From: Inia geoffrensis
Taxonomy: Eukaryota > Chordata > Mammalia > Artiodactyla > Iniidae
Assembly (NCBI GenBank): GCA_036417435.1
Contig: CM070912.1
Location: 22,494,055 to 22,558,054, forward strand
DNA length: 64,000 nucleotides
Direction of reading: 5' to 3'
Shown: piece by piece, positions 1 through 10,024 of the stretch
Position numbering within the stretch: position 1 is the first letter of the stretch
How the letters are laid out: the number at the start of each line of letters is the position of its first letter
The notes under the pieces: model-generated
Seen by the model: only the letters and a program-made list of their open reading frames with translations
What the model was told of the DNA's origin: nothing
Databases searched by the model: none
Made by a program: the position numbers and the translations under genes

Positions 1-24
1 AAAAAAGAAAAAGAAAAAAAAATT

Positions 25-144
25 GGGGCGTTCCCTAGCAGTCCAGTGGTTAGGACTAGGCGCTTTCACTGCCATGGCCCAGGTTCAATCCCTGGTCAGG
101 GAACAGAGATCCCGCAAGCTGCATAGTGTGGCCAAAAAAAAAAA
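25..144 (+). repeat. tRNA-derived SINE, CHR-1-like
   Basis: Starts with a decayed TTCCCT..GGTCCAGTGGTTAGGAC box A-like block, has the GGTTCAATCCCTGGTCAGGG box B-like block, and ends GTGTGGCC followed by an A-tail. This short, diverged form is older than the GCGCAGTGGTTGAGAGTCC form found elsewhere in the window. It lies in REXO5 intron 1. Confidence 0.85.
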
Positions 145-489
145 TAATCTGTAAATATCTTTCCATATCTGTTAAACATAACAAAAGTCAATTTTAATAA
201 TAGTCCACTCTTTCAATTTACTTAAGGCATAATTTATTTGAAAAAAATTCCCTATTGATGACACTGTTGTTTTAAAAAATTATGAACAGTATTATGATAA
301 GCATCCTTGTATACCTATTTTCTCAGGATAAATTCCTGGTCAAAATAAGCATGTATATCTTATATTCTGACAATATTGCTAACTCCTGAAAGAATATACC
401 AATTTATATTTACCAAACAAAACTGTATGATATTGATAATGTATGAGTAAGGAGTCTATATGGCAGTGAGTAATCATGGTTGCCAAACA

Positions 490-910
490 TGCGATGTCAG
501 AGGCTGAGCAGGGTGAGGAGGGCATCCTATAGGGGAGAAAGCCCAGGACTAGGGGTAGGAACCCAGGATATATATGCAGGACAGTGGCCTAATGTGAAGT
601 GTCAAAGCCTGAGCGGTATCAGGAGGGCATCCATGCAGTGGCAACTGGAGAGCAGTGAGGCTGGCATCAGATGTCAGAAATTGTTTACGGTAGGGAGGGC
701 ATCAATGCTGAGGGACAAAGAGGGCTGTCACCGAATTCAAAGCCTGAAAAGGGTGCGGGTGTCCGTGTGAGAAGGATGAGGGTAGTAGCTTGTCACAGCA
801 GCAATGAAGGCATTCAGATAGGAGAGTGACCTGGTATAAGACACAGAATGACAAGGGCCCAAGCAGGGTAAGGAAGGTGTGAGGGTGTGGGGCAATGGCA
901 GCAATGGGGG
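490..910. repeat. Degenerate tandem repeat, about four ~70-105-bp units
   Basis: The core TGTCAGAGGCTGAGCAGGGT / GAGGAGGGCATCC recurs near 495, 598, 669 and, weakly, 737. Units are unequal in length and diverged. Weak open frames on both strands come from the repeat and are not genes. It lies in REXO5 intron 1. The 145-489 stretch before it is AT-rich with nothing recognised. Confidence 0.55.
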
Positions 911-1179
911 ACTGATCAAATATATTGAAGATAATGGGAGTCAGGTTTCTCACTGTTATATAAGGAAGTTATAAATATGAAAAGGGAGAAAACTAGAATG
1001 AACCCTGTGGAATTGGATTGGAAGTAGAGATACTGATATGAATTCATAGTTTTTCAATATGTATACAGAAAAATATTTAAATGTAAACATACGTATGTGT
1101 GTATAAACATATACACACATATTACCTAGCTCTCTTTTTGGGAGTAGTGACCTACCAATAGCAATAAACACATCTAGCA

Positions 1180-2110
1180 CCCAGATCTTGATTTCTAAAT
1201 GTCATTCTCCACTAAAAAGAACTAAGTCTCCTGGCAGAAGTAGCCGATTCCGGGACTGGGGCAGGGAAAGCACAGAAGAGTCTGGAACATCTTTTTGTGC
1301 CAGAAAAATAAGGAAATGCTCAAGCATGATGGGGTCATGTTAAAGGGACACAGAAGCTAGCTTAATGGCCAAATCTGGGATATTTTGAGCAGCAAAATAA
1401 ATACAGTAATGGATTATAACTCAATGAATACAATAGGTATCCACAAATTCATAATAATAAAAAAATGAATAAACTGCAAGTTTAATGAGGAAGCATCTCC
1501 CCACAAAACAACAGAGAAAAAGAGTAACTTTAGAGAAGTTTAGCACACACGTTCTTAATCAACTTATCAAGGTTAACATCACCAGTAATGGGACAAATCA
1601 AACTTGTGTACAACCTGATAAAACACAAGAGAACAGAATATCACTTCTGTGATATTCCTGCCAAAGATGTGTAATCTGAATCTAATTAATGAGGAAACAA
1701 ACAAACCTAACTTCTACAAAATAACTGGTCCAGGATTCTTCAAAGATAGTAATGTCACAAATGTCAAAGAAAAGACTGAACAGTTGTTTGGATTGAAGGA
1801 GACATGACAACTAACTGTAACACGTGATTCTAGACTTGATCTTATTGCTAAAAAGGACATTATTAGAACAACTGGAGAAACTTGAATGGGGTCTGAGTAT
1901 TAGATGGTAGCAATATATCCATGTTATTTCCTGATTTTGATGGTTGCATTTTAGTTATGTAGATTGTTTGTAGGAAATATGTAAACATTAAAATATGGGT
2001 GGGGGGAGGCATTCTGTTAGCAACTACAGTACTTTCAAATGTTGGCTGGGGGGTAGTTTTTGATACTGTCCTTGCAAATTTTCTTTAAGTTTGTTTCAAA
2101 ATAAAAGTGA
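1180..2110 (+). repeat. Ancient L1 (L1M/L1ME-like) 3' end
   Basis: Contains phrases typical of old mammalian L1 3' ends: the CAAAATAACTGGTCC block, the GAAGGAGACATGACAACTAA block, the TTTCCTGATTTTGAT block and a final TTTCAAAATAAAA. Identified by recognition only, so the subfamily is uncertain. From 2111 to 2600 I see only AT-rich unique sequence with AATAAATATCTGTTGAACGA-type MIR/L2 remnants. Confidence 0.5.
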
Positions 2111-2639
2111 TGAGACTGTCAACTTCCTTCGACTTTCTACCACGTTAACCTTTAAAAAATTGCTTTGCCAATCGGATAGGCCAAAAAAAAGAAAAAGGAA
2201 TCCCATTTAAAAAACGTTTTCATAGCACTAATTCCCTTCTATATAACTGATTTATCATTATCTATGGTTTATCTTCTTTCTCTCTCCACTAGTAAAGGTA
2301 GTAGTGATCTCTGTTTATTCACTGATGTACCCCAAGTGCCTAGGAAGACAATAGAAATCTGATGACTAAAGGGATGAAAGGCATTATTTAGCTCTCAATA
2401 AATGACAAAGATGATCATCAATCTTATTCCCCTATGGGAATGTAAACTGCACGAGTGCAGGGGATTTTGTGCCTTTATGCACTGGGATACTTCCAGAAGC
2501 TAGAGCAATTCCTGGCATACAGAAGACTTCAATAAATATCTGTTGAACGAACATTCTTCTCGTGTGCCAGGCACAATACCTGTTTTAAACCGCCAATATC
2601 AGCCCTAAGGTATGTGGTATCGTATTATCATTTGGGAGC

Positions 2640-3560
2640 TCCAAACTGCCTCGGGCCGCCCATTCGGGATCCCCCGTTGCTCACCTTGGCCTCGGGCTGC
2701 TGCCTCTCCTCAAGATCCCAACGGTCTCTCATCACCTCTGACGCCCCGACCAGCTTATTCGGGACCCGCCTCCTCTTCCTGCCCTTCTTGGGGGTCCTCC
2801 CGGTCCTTTCCTTCTCTGGCTCCATGAGCCTGTGGAGAAAGATCGGTTAGAGATGAGAAAACCACGACGCCCAGATGGCCCGGGCCGTCTCCTGAGTGGG
2901 GAGCACAAGGGTTTCGACAGCCTACAACCCTCTTCAGATCCTCTCCTTAATTCAGTTTACGAAGCGCTCCCCGCCCGCCTCGGAAAGGGAAGGTGCCATC
3001 GGTCTTCCCCGTTAACGCGGCAAAGAAAACCACGCCGCACCAACCCAAACGGCTTTACAGTTGACGCCGGAGGCCGGATTCGATGCGCTTCCCCAACCGC
3101 AAACGCGCCTCCGCCTGTTGGAAAAGAGGGAAGGGGGGCGCTGTCTACCTGCTTCCCTGCCAAAACCACTCCCCACGCCCCAGATTCCCCGAAGACGCCG
3201 AAGAGAAGCAGGGCGGAGAGCAGCGACAACCGCCGCCGCTGCCTCAGCCTCGGGCGGAGCCGACGGTGCAACTGCCTCCGCAGCGGCGCGCAGCGTTTGA
3301 ATGGGCCGGAAGAGGGAGTACAGCGACTTCCGGCAGTTGGGCTGTAAAGAGAAAGGAGCGTCGGGAATGGCGACCAAGAGGCTTGCACGGTACGCTAGGG
3401 GGCTCCGGGCGGCGCGGGGGTCGGTCCTGGTCCGGCGCTGGCATCCGCGTCAGAGTCCGCAGTGTCAGCCTCCGTTCTCTGCAGCTCGGGCGTCCCAACC
3501 TGTACTGGCCAGCCCAGGCTGAAAGGTCTCTGCCTAGACCTCAGTTTCGAGCCTCAGGCA
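2640..3560. promoter_or_regulatory. CpG-island bidirectional promoter of REXO5 and ERI2
   Basis: GC-rich, CpG-dense block between the divergent REXO5 (2825, minus) and ERI2 (3367, plus) start codons. It contains CCGGAAG (near 3306) and ACTTCCGGC (near 3328), both ETS/GABP-type motifs typical of TATA-less housekeeping bidirectional promoters. No TATA box seen. Long open frames on both strands here come from CpG richness and show no recognisable protein. Confidence 0.75.
2685..2825 (-). CDS. REXO5: REXO5 first coding exon (RNA exonuclease 5)
   Basis: Encodes 47 residues, starting MEPEKERTGRTPKKGRKRRR and ending EERQQPEAK, followed directly by a GTGAGC splice donor on the minus strand (phase 0). 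This matches the basic N-terminus of human REXO5 (LOC81691/NEF-sp), a DEDDh-type RNA exonuclease of the nucleus/nucleolus. The frame runs on past the donor but that part is intron. No later REXO5 exon is recognised between 1 and 2600, so the rest should lie beyond the left edge on the minus strand. The start is 541 bp from the ERI2 start in divergent orientation, as in human. The exon is open, with no lesions. Confidence 0.88.
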
Positions 3561-4390
3561 GCCCTCTGCGCGAGCGTGGAAGGACCAAGGCTCTCGACTG
3601 TGTGCCCTTGAGCCACAGTCTGCCTATACCAGGCCTCGGGAAACTATTAAGAACGACCCCGGAGGGCCGTTCGGAGGTCGCAGGGAGCCCCGACCGCACT
3701 CAACAAGCCGTTCACCCCACCACTTACTCGTGATCCGTTTAATTCACAATGTGAATCATTGTGGCCTTTTTCCTGATTCTTGGACACGCTGTTCACGTTT
3801 GTGATTAATAGAAGCAGTATAATGCATTAGTGAATAGCATGGGTTTCACAGTTGGATGATCCTTGGTTCACAGACTAAATATGTGTTTTCTGGCAAATTG
3901 CTGAGTTCGTTTTCTCATCCATTAAATATAGGTAGCAAAAGTGACTACTTTGTACAGTTGTTGAGGATGAAAGGAGATCACCATCTTAGTTCAGTGCCTA
4001 CTATGTAGTGAGCAGTCAGTAGGTGTTACCCATTATTCTCAACTCCCCATCACAGGTCAAACAAAAAACTAGAACAGGAGGTGTCTACCTAGTTAAACTC
4101 TACTTAGCACAGTTTTGTCTCAGGGCACTTAGGACCTCAGTAAGCATGTAAGCTGTTAGGGTAGGGGTTCCCTGGAGGAAGAGAACCAGGCATGGCTTTC
4201 TTAACATAAGAGAAGCCATTTTTGGCCGAAGCCATTTTGTAATCTAAGCCTGGACACAATGCTTGTCCTTGAAGAGGTCTCAGTAAGTAATGATCTTAAA
4301 GGAACAAAAGAATGCAGAAACAAACGACTGTTAGGCAAGAGAAGCAACAGTGGCAAAGATAATATATTAGTTGTAAAGACCAGTGGTTCT

Positions 4391-4512
4391 GGGAATTCCC
4401 TGGTGGTCCACCGGTTAGGGCTTCACGCTGCCACTACAGCGGGCACGGGTTCGATCCCTGGTTGAGTAACTAAGATCCTGCAAGACACGTGGTGCGGCCA
4501 AAAAAAAAAAAA
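4391..4512 (+). repeat. tRNA-derived SINE, CHR-1-like
   Basis: GGGAATTCCCTGGTGGTCCA head, GGGTTCGATCCCTGG box B-like motif, GTGCGGCC end and A-tail. Lies in ERI2 intron 1. Apart from this and the next SINE, intron 1 (3390-5691) shows nothing recognisable. Confidence 0.88.
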
Positions 4513-4773
4513 GACTCCTAGTTCTGTTTCAGTGGTAAAGATTAGCCTGAGGTGCTCAACCACCAGATCAGCTGGAACCCAAGGGATGATGATGTTGACC
4601 TTTTTTGACTCTCTTGACTTATATCAGCTAAAGCTTGGAATCTTTCATGAATATGCATGTACCCTTAGCTGAAAACTTCTCCAATTTTGCAGTTGGGAGA
4701 AACACTGCTTTGGAAAGGATCCCCGCTGTTCTACTTACTTGCTACAAGTAATAAATCCTTCCCTCTCCTGCTC

Positions 4774-5129
4774 CTTTTTTTAAAAATTAATTTATTTTAT
4801 TTTATTATTTATTTTTGGCTGCGTTGGGTCTTCGTTGCTGCATGAGAGCTTTCTCTAGTTTCAGAGAGTGATTACTACTCTTCATTGCGGTGCGCGGGCT
4901 TCTCATTGCTGTGGCTTGCCTTTGTTGCGGAGCACAGGCTTTAGGCGTGTGGGCTTCAGTAGTTGTGGCACGCGGGCCCAGTAGTTGCAGCTCACCAGCT
5001 CTAGAGCACAGGCTCAGTAGTTGTGGCACATGGACTTAGTTGCTCCGCGGCATGTGGGATCTTCCCGGAGCAGGGTTCAAACCTGTGTGGCAGGCGGATT
5101 CTTAACCACTGAGCCACCAGGGAATACCC
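4774..5129 (-). repeat. Long-form tRNA-derived SINE
   Basis: On the minus strand it starts GTATTCCCTGGTGGCTCAGTGG, passes through diverged GCAGCTACTGAG-type blocks and ends GACCCAACGCAGCCAAAAATAAATAA. It is a longer CHR family form. Open frames on the minus strand here are SINE-derived. Confidence 0.85.
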
Positions 5130-6797
5130 CCTTCTCCCACTCTTTGCCTTGGTTGTGTCTTTTGACTTGACAGCCACCAAGAGGGGAGCACAGTTTTCAG
5201 GTAACAAGCTCTTCCCTTTCTGTGGACTCAGCATGTTGCCCTTAAGGATCCTTTATCATATATTACCTTTCAGTAGTTTGCTATGGATATCTAGTTTCTT
5301 TACCCAGGTATTTTAAGCTCCTAGAAGACTGGACCTGCCCTGTCTCCTCTCAGCTGTGCTGTACACATAGCAAGGGCTTGAAAAATGCAAAAGAAAAAAT
5401 AACTTAGCTTTTCAATGCATCTTTAAAATCACTTGAGTTCCTCAGTATTACTGTAAAATAAGGGGAGCACAAAGAATTGGTCTAAGTTTGCAAATATGCA
5501 CTTTGAGGCCCATGCAGGTAGAATGACTACTAAAGTCAAAAGAGTGCAAAGAACCAGTCTAGTTCAATTTCCTCTCAATCACAATACATCAAACCATTAA
5601 TAATGGGGGTTATACCATCAGTTTGTTATCTTATATAGGCAGGAGTATGAATAAATTTGTTGAGCATACCTGGATTGTTTTACATTTTTAGGCAGCTTGG
5701 ATTAATTAGAAGAAAGTCAGTTGCACCGCCAAATGGAAATCTAGGAAGAAGCAAATCTAGTAAGTAGTGTGCTTCATTTCTTTATTTTCTGTAGCCTTGC
5801 ATTTTTAACACTGGTAAAACATAAGGACACTCTGATCTTTTGCAGCGCAGTTGTTTGACTACTTAATTGTCATTGATTTTGAGTCGACTTGTTGGAATGA
5901 TGGGAAACGCCACCGTAGCCAGGAAATAAGTAAGTCTGAACTTGACTGCAAGTGGCCAAAGGTAACACTAGATAAGTTACTTTAAAGTTTATAGATATAA
6001 AACAGTTAACAATTAAAGAAAACAAAATGATCTATGAATTGGTAATTTACTATAAAATCTGACTTGACAAAAACCCCCAAAAACCTAATACCTAAATGTG
6101 TCATCATATAAAATCATTGTTTTAGGATTATATACAAAATCTCAATTGCATAGAAGCTGAAAAAAACATAATGCCTTTGCAAAAAGAAGTATGTTTCAAT
6201 TTTCATATGGTCTTCATATTTAATTATGGAAATATATTCAAGAGTTTTAAGTAGATATACCTGTAACTTTAATAGTTTGACTTATTCTTTGGCATAACTA
6301 ACCATTACATTACACTGCTTTAGTCATTTTAATATGCTTTTACTAAAACAATGATTGTTTAATAATGAATGCTATATGATGGTAATATATATTTAATTTA
6401 GAGTGATTGCAGCATTAATTTAACAATTGTATATTCAAGTGTCAATTGATGATTCATTCATGTAGTTGAATTTCCAGCCATATTGCTAAACACATCAACT
6501 GGAGAGATTGAATCTGAGTTCCATGCTTATGTTCAGCCTCAGGAACATCCAATTCTTTCTGAATTTTGCATGGAACTAACAGGCATAAAGCAGGTATGCC
6601 TTTCTCTTTTCCTCATTTCTCTTCTCATCCTCCCACCCCAACAAAAATAAAAGCAGGCGAGATGGAGATATTAAAATTCAGAAATCAGTTTCAAAAAGAA
6701 AATAAAAGCTATATGCCATTTGGAATTAGATTTATTCACTGTTAGGAGAAATAATGTCCCCTCCAGAATCTTGGAATCTTTAAAAATTAGAAAGAAT

Positions 6798-6932
6798 TGG
6801 ACTTCCCCATGGTTAAGACGCTGTACTGGCGGTCCAGTGGTTAAGACGCTTAAACGGCACAGGTTCGATCCCTGGTCAGGGAACTAGGATCCCACGTGGT
6901 GTGACCAAAAAAAAAAAAAAAAGAAAGAAAGA
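6798..6932 (+). repeat. CHR-1-like SINE with a short internal duplication
   Basis: The segment GGTTAAGACGCT occurs twice (about 6811 and 6839), so the head is partly duplicated around GGTCCAGTGG. Box B-like GGTTCGATCCCTGGTCAGGG and the A-tail are present. Lies in ERI2 intron 4. Confidence 0.8.
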
Positions 6933-8770
6933 ATAGTGTTATAAAGATGTATATCAATTTCCATACTTTATGGAAATTAAGTGACATCAAATTTCTGTCA
7001 ATTGAGATATATTTATTGTACTTCTGTGTGATTTAGATGGATCAACCGAATTTTTCTTTCCTTGCAGAATTCTAACCATTATATTATTTCTCTCCCATGT
7101 GTTTTAACATCTTTTCACTAGATGAACTCTTTGCCAGTTAGAATTTCTTCTTCTTTGTTGTATATCCCCCCCACACTGCCTACTTATGTGCTCAATAATT
7201 ATGGAATTCAGTTGTTGAATTCAGATTTTATGACTCTATTCAGGCTCAAGTTGATGAAGGAGTCCCTCTGAAGATTTGCTTATCTCAGTTCTGTAAATGG
7301 ATTCAGAAGATTCAGCAACAGAAGAAAATTATTTTTGCTACTAGGGTTTCAGATATTTCTACTTCTGAAGTAAAATTATGTGCATTTGTTACTTGGTCAG
7401 GTAAAAAAAAAAAAAGTTGTATCTATCAATCATAAATGAGTAGTGTTGCCACCGTATAATTCTTTATCCCTGGTAGGAATTATACTTGTTAGCTTCCTGG
7501 GCCACAAAAAGAAATCTAAGTGTCTAGCAGATGTTAACCAAGAAAAGTAAATTTATTCATATTTTAAAATTTTTGAATGCCTTAAAAATTTAAGCCCTAA
7601 CTTTAAAGAATCTTTCTAGATTGCTCCTCTCTGTTCTCCTGAATCCAGGCAAAGACTGGTGAAAACTCTGAGCATGCTATTTTCTACAACTTTGAAAAAA
7701 AAGAGTCCTTATTCAACTCACAACCTTTGCTTTTATACTTTCACACTTCTAATGTAGACATCAAGGAAAAAATGGGCCATTTAAAGTAGACCTTTTCTAT
7801 GCCCATGTTAGAGCATTCCCGTTAATAGTCATTGATAGCAGTGCTGTGCCACTGATAGCATAGCACTGATAGTCTTGGGTCTGTATGATCAGGCCACTCA
7901 AGATGGCTGTTCTCTTGTTCTCTGTACATCTCCTGATTGACCAGTCCCTGCTTTACTTAACACCTACTCATATGACTGACCTCCCCTCTTAATACATACT
8001 TGCCCCTGGCCCCAGCTAGTGATTGTTCTAATCTTTAGATCAGAATATCTCCACCATGATAGCTTATCAAAGGGGCATAAGGGCTTGCTCCTCAGCTGGT
8101 TTCCCTGGGAACTCATGAGCCAACCTGATGTCAATTCCCCCTGGTAACACTTAGCAGAAGACTGCTGCCATCTGCTTCACGTGGTGGAGTGTCGCTCCAA
8201 GACCTTGCTTCAGACATGTGTGATCCCCCTGTTCATTAAATCCTTGATGTCTGTGTCACTGATTCAGGCTCTTTATTCTGTCTTGAGGTTGGGCAAGTAC
8301 AGAGCTTGCAGGCCTGTGGGGTATAGCCCAAAAGGGTCCCTGTAAGATGTTTGGTTTCTCAATTACATTAATATTTTCTAGAATGTTGAAAGCAGATAAT
8401 CTTTTCCATCTAGGCCTTGTAATGTGACACCTTACTCTTCTTCTGAAGTATCTGTGTTTTAAAGAAATCATTTTGAAACTTAATTACCAACCTAATTTCT
8501 TAATAGTAAGTTATGAATAATTGTTAGATATTACCAGGGCAATTAAATCTTACTCTTCTTTTATATATTATATAGTATGTTATATATACCATATGTAGTA
8601 TATATTATATTTAAAATATAGTATACTATTATAATATATGCTTTCATATATTATTCTAAGTCCTGCTATTCTGTTTTATGTCATCTTTCACCATTTTATT
8701 TGTAAATGATAGCATAAGTAAAAACTGCTGGCATCACTGACTTTGTTCTATTTTAATGTACTTAATGCAG

Positions 8771-9020
8771 ACTGGGACTTGGGGGTTTGCCTGGAGTATG
8801 AGTGTAAAAGAAAACAGTTGTTAAAACCTGTGTTCGGGCTTCCCTGGTGGCGCAGTGGTTGAGAGTCCGCCTGCCGATGCAGGGGACACGGGTTCGTGCC
8901 CCGGTCCGGGAAGATCCCACATGCCGCGGAGCTGTGGGCCCGTGAGCCATGGCTGCTGAGCTTGGAGCCTGTGCTCTACATTGGGTGGGAGAGGCCACAA
9001 CAGTGAGAGGCCCGCGTACC

Positions 9021-9083
<63 letters not shown>

Positions 9084-9124
9084 TGTTCCTTAATTCTTGG
9101 ATTGATCTAAGAGTAACTTACAAG
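8771..9124 (+). CDS. ERI2: ERI2 coding exon 6, interrupted by SINE
   Basis: Exon sequence occupies 8771-8835 (DWDLGVCLEYECKRKQ..PVF) and resumes at 9089-9124 (LNSWIDLRVTYK), with acceptor TGCAG and donor GTAAGG intact. The original exon is 101 nt. The inserted 253 bp is not a multiple of 3 and brings an in-frame TGA eight codons in. The break lies just before the conserved Exo II aspartate. A long coding-like frame from 8981 is the SINE tail (lysine run) joined to the real exon end. Confidence 0.93.
8836..9079 (+). mobile_element. Young CHR-2-type SINE inserted in ERI2 exon 6
   Basis: Begins GGGCTTCCCTGGTGGCGCAG, has the GGTTCGTGCCCCGGTCCGGG box B region, ends CCCGCGTACCGC and a pure A run of more than 50 bases. 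It is flanked by a perfect 13-bp duplication, AAAACCTGTGTTC, at 8823-8835 and 9076-9088. The long uninterrupted tail and perfect duplication indicate a very recent retrotransposition. Sense orientation relative to ERI2. Confidence 0.97.
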
Positions 9125-9346
9125 GTAAGGGTCAAAGATGGGGGCATGTTCACTTTCTTTCTATTAAAAAATGATTAAACTTTATTCCACGCATGGGTAT
9201 GAGTTTCTACAAACAAAATATTTTGTTTTGAAACATTCACATACATACTTTTCTTAAAGTATATAGAACAACACAAAAATAAGCACATTCCAAATCTAAT
9301 AGAATAAAAATTATGAGAAGTAAATGATTAATACCTAGCCCCTAAG

Positions 9347-9536
9347 GGACCTCCCTGGTGGTCCAGTGGTTAAGACTCCACACTCCCAATGCAGGGGGCC
9401 AAGGTTCGATCCCTGGTCAGGGAGCTAGATCCCACATACCACAGCTAAAGATCTCACGTGCTGCAACAAAGATCCCACAACTAAGACCCTGTGCAGCCAA
9501 ATAAATATTAAAAAAAAAAAAAAAATTTTAAAAAAA
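9347..9536 (+). repeat. CHR-1-like SINE
   Basis: GGGACCTCCCTGGTGGTCCA head, GGTTCGATCCCTGGTCAGGG box B-like block and an A-rich tail after GTGCAGCCAAATAAATATT. It sits 59 bp before ERI2 exon 7, close to the acceptor and branch region. Confidence 0.88.
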
Positions 9537-10024
9537 TACATAGCCTTTCAAATAGTAATCATTTTTTAAGACATATTGTCTTTTATTTGACTAGATTTTC
9601 TACAGGAGAAAACCAAAAGGACTAAGTGGTGCCCTGCAGGAAGTGGGAATAGAATTCTTGGGACGAGAACATTTCGGTTAGTATAATTTAAAATTTTATT
9701 ATGTAAGTCATTCTATTTTTATACAGTCTTTCATTTGACCTCATTTTTTGATGATATCATTAACAAGGAATAACCTTCAGCCTGAAAAAAGCCCTAATCT
9801 ATATAATTCAAATTGTTTCCAAGATTTTCAAATTACCACTTTCATAAAATATTGTAAGATAAAGACTGTCATGTAGTGGCTTTCTACTTGCTAAAAAGAA
9901 TGAAAAGAATTAGCCAAATCAAATGGATATTATAAACAAATGCCCAAATAATACAGTGGACTAGGGGAAAAACTGAGCAAGACTATTAGATTACTCATAA
10001 AACATGGTCCCTACAGAATGTTGG

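Noticed and set aside
2832..3733. Long open frames on both strands across the REXO5/ERI2 promoter
   Set aside because: CpG-rich DNA is poor in stop codons; the frames have no family resemblance, overlap each other on both strands and do not respect the ERI2 or REXO5 exon structure.
8762..9178. Frames reading through the SINE in ERI2 exon 6
   Set aside because: Minus-strand frames are the standard reverse reading of CHR-2; the plus-strand lysine-rich frame is the A-tail fused to the real exon end.
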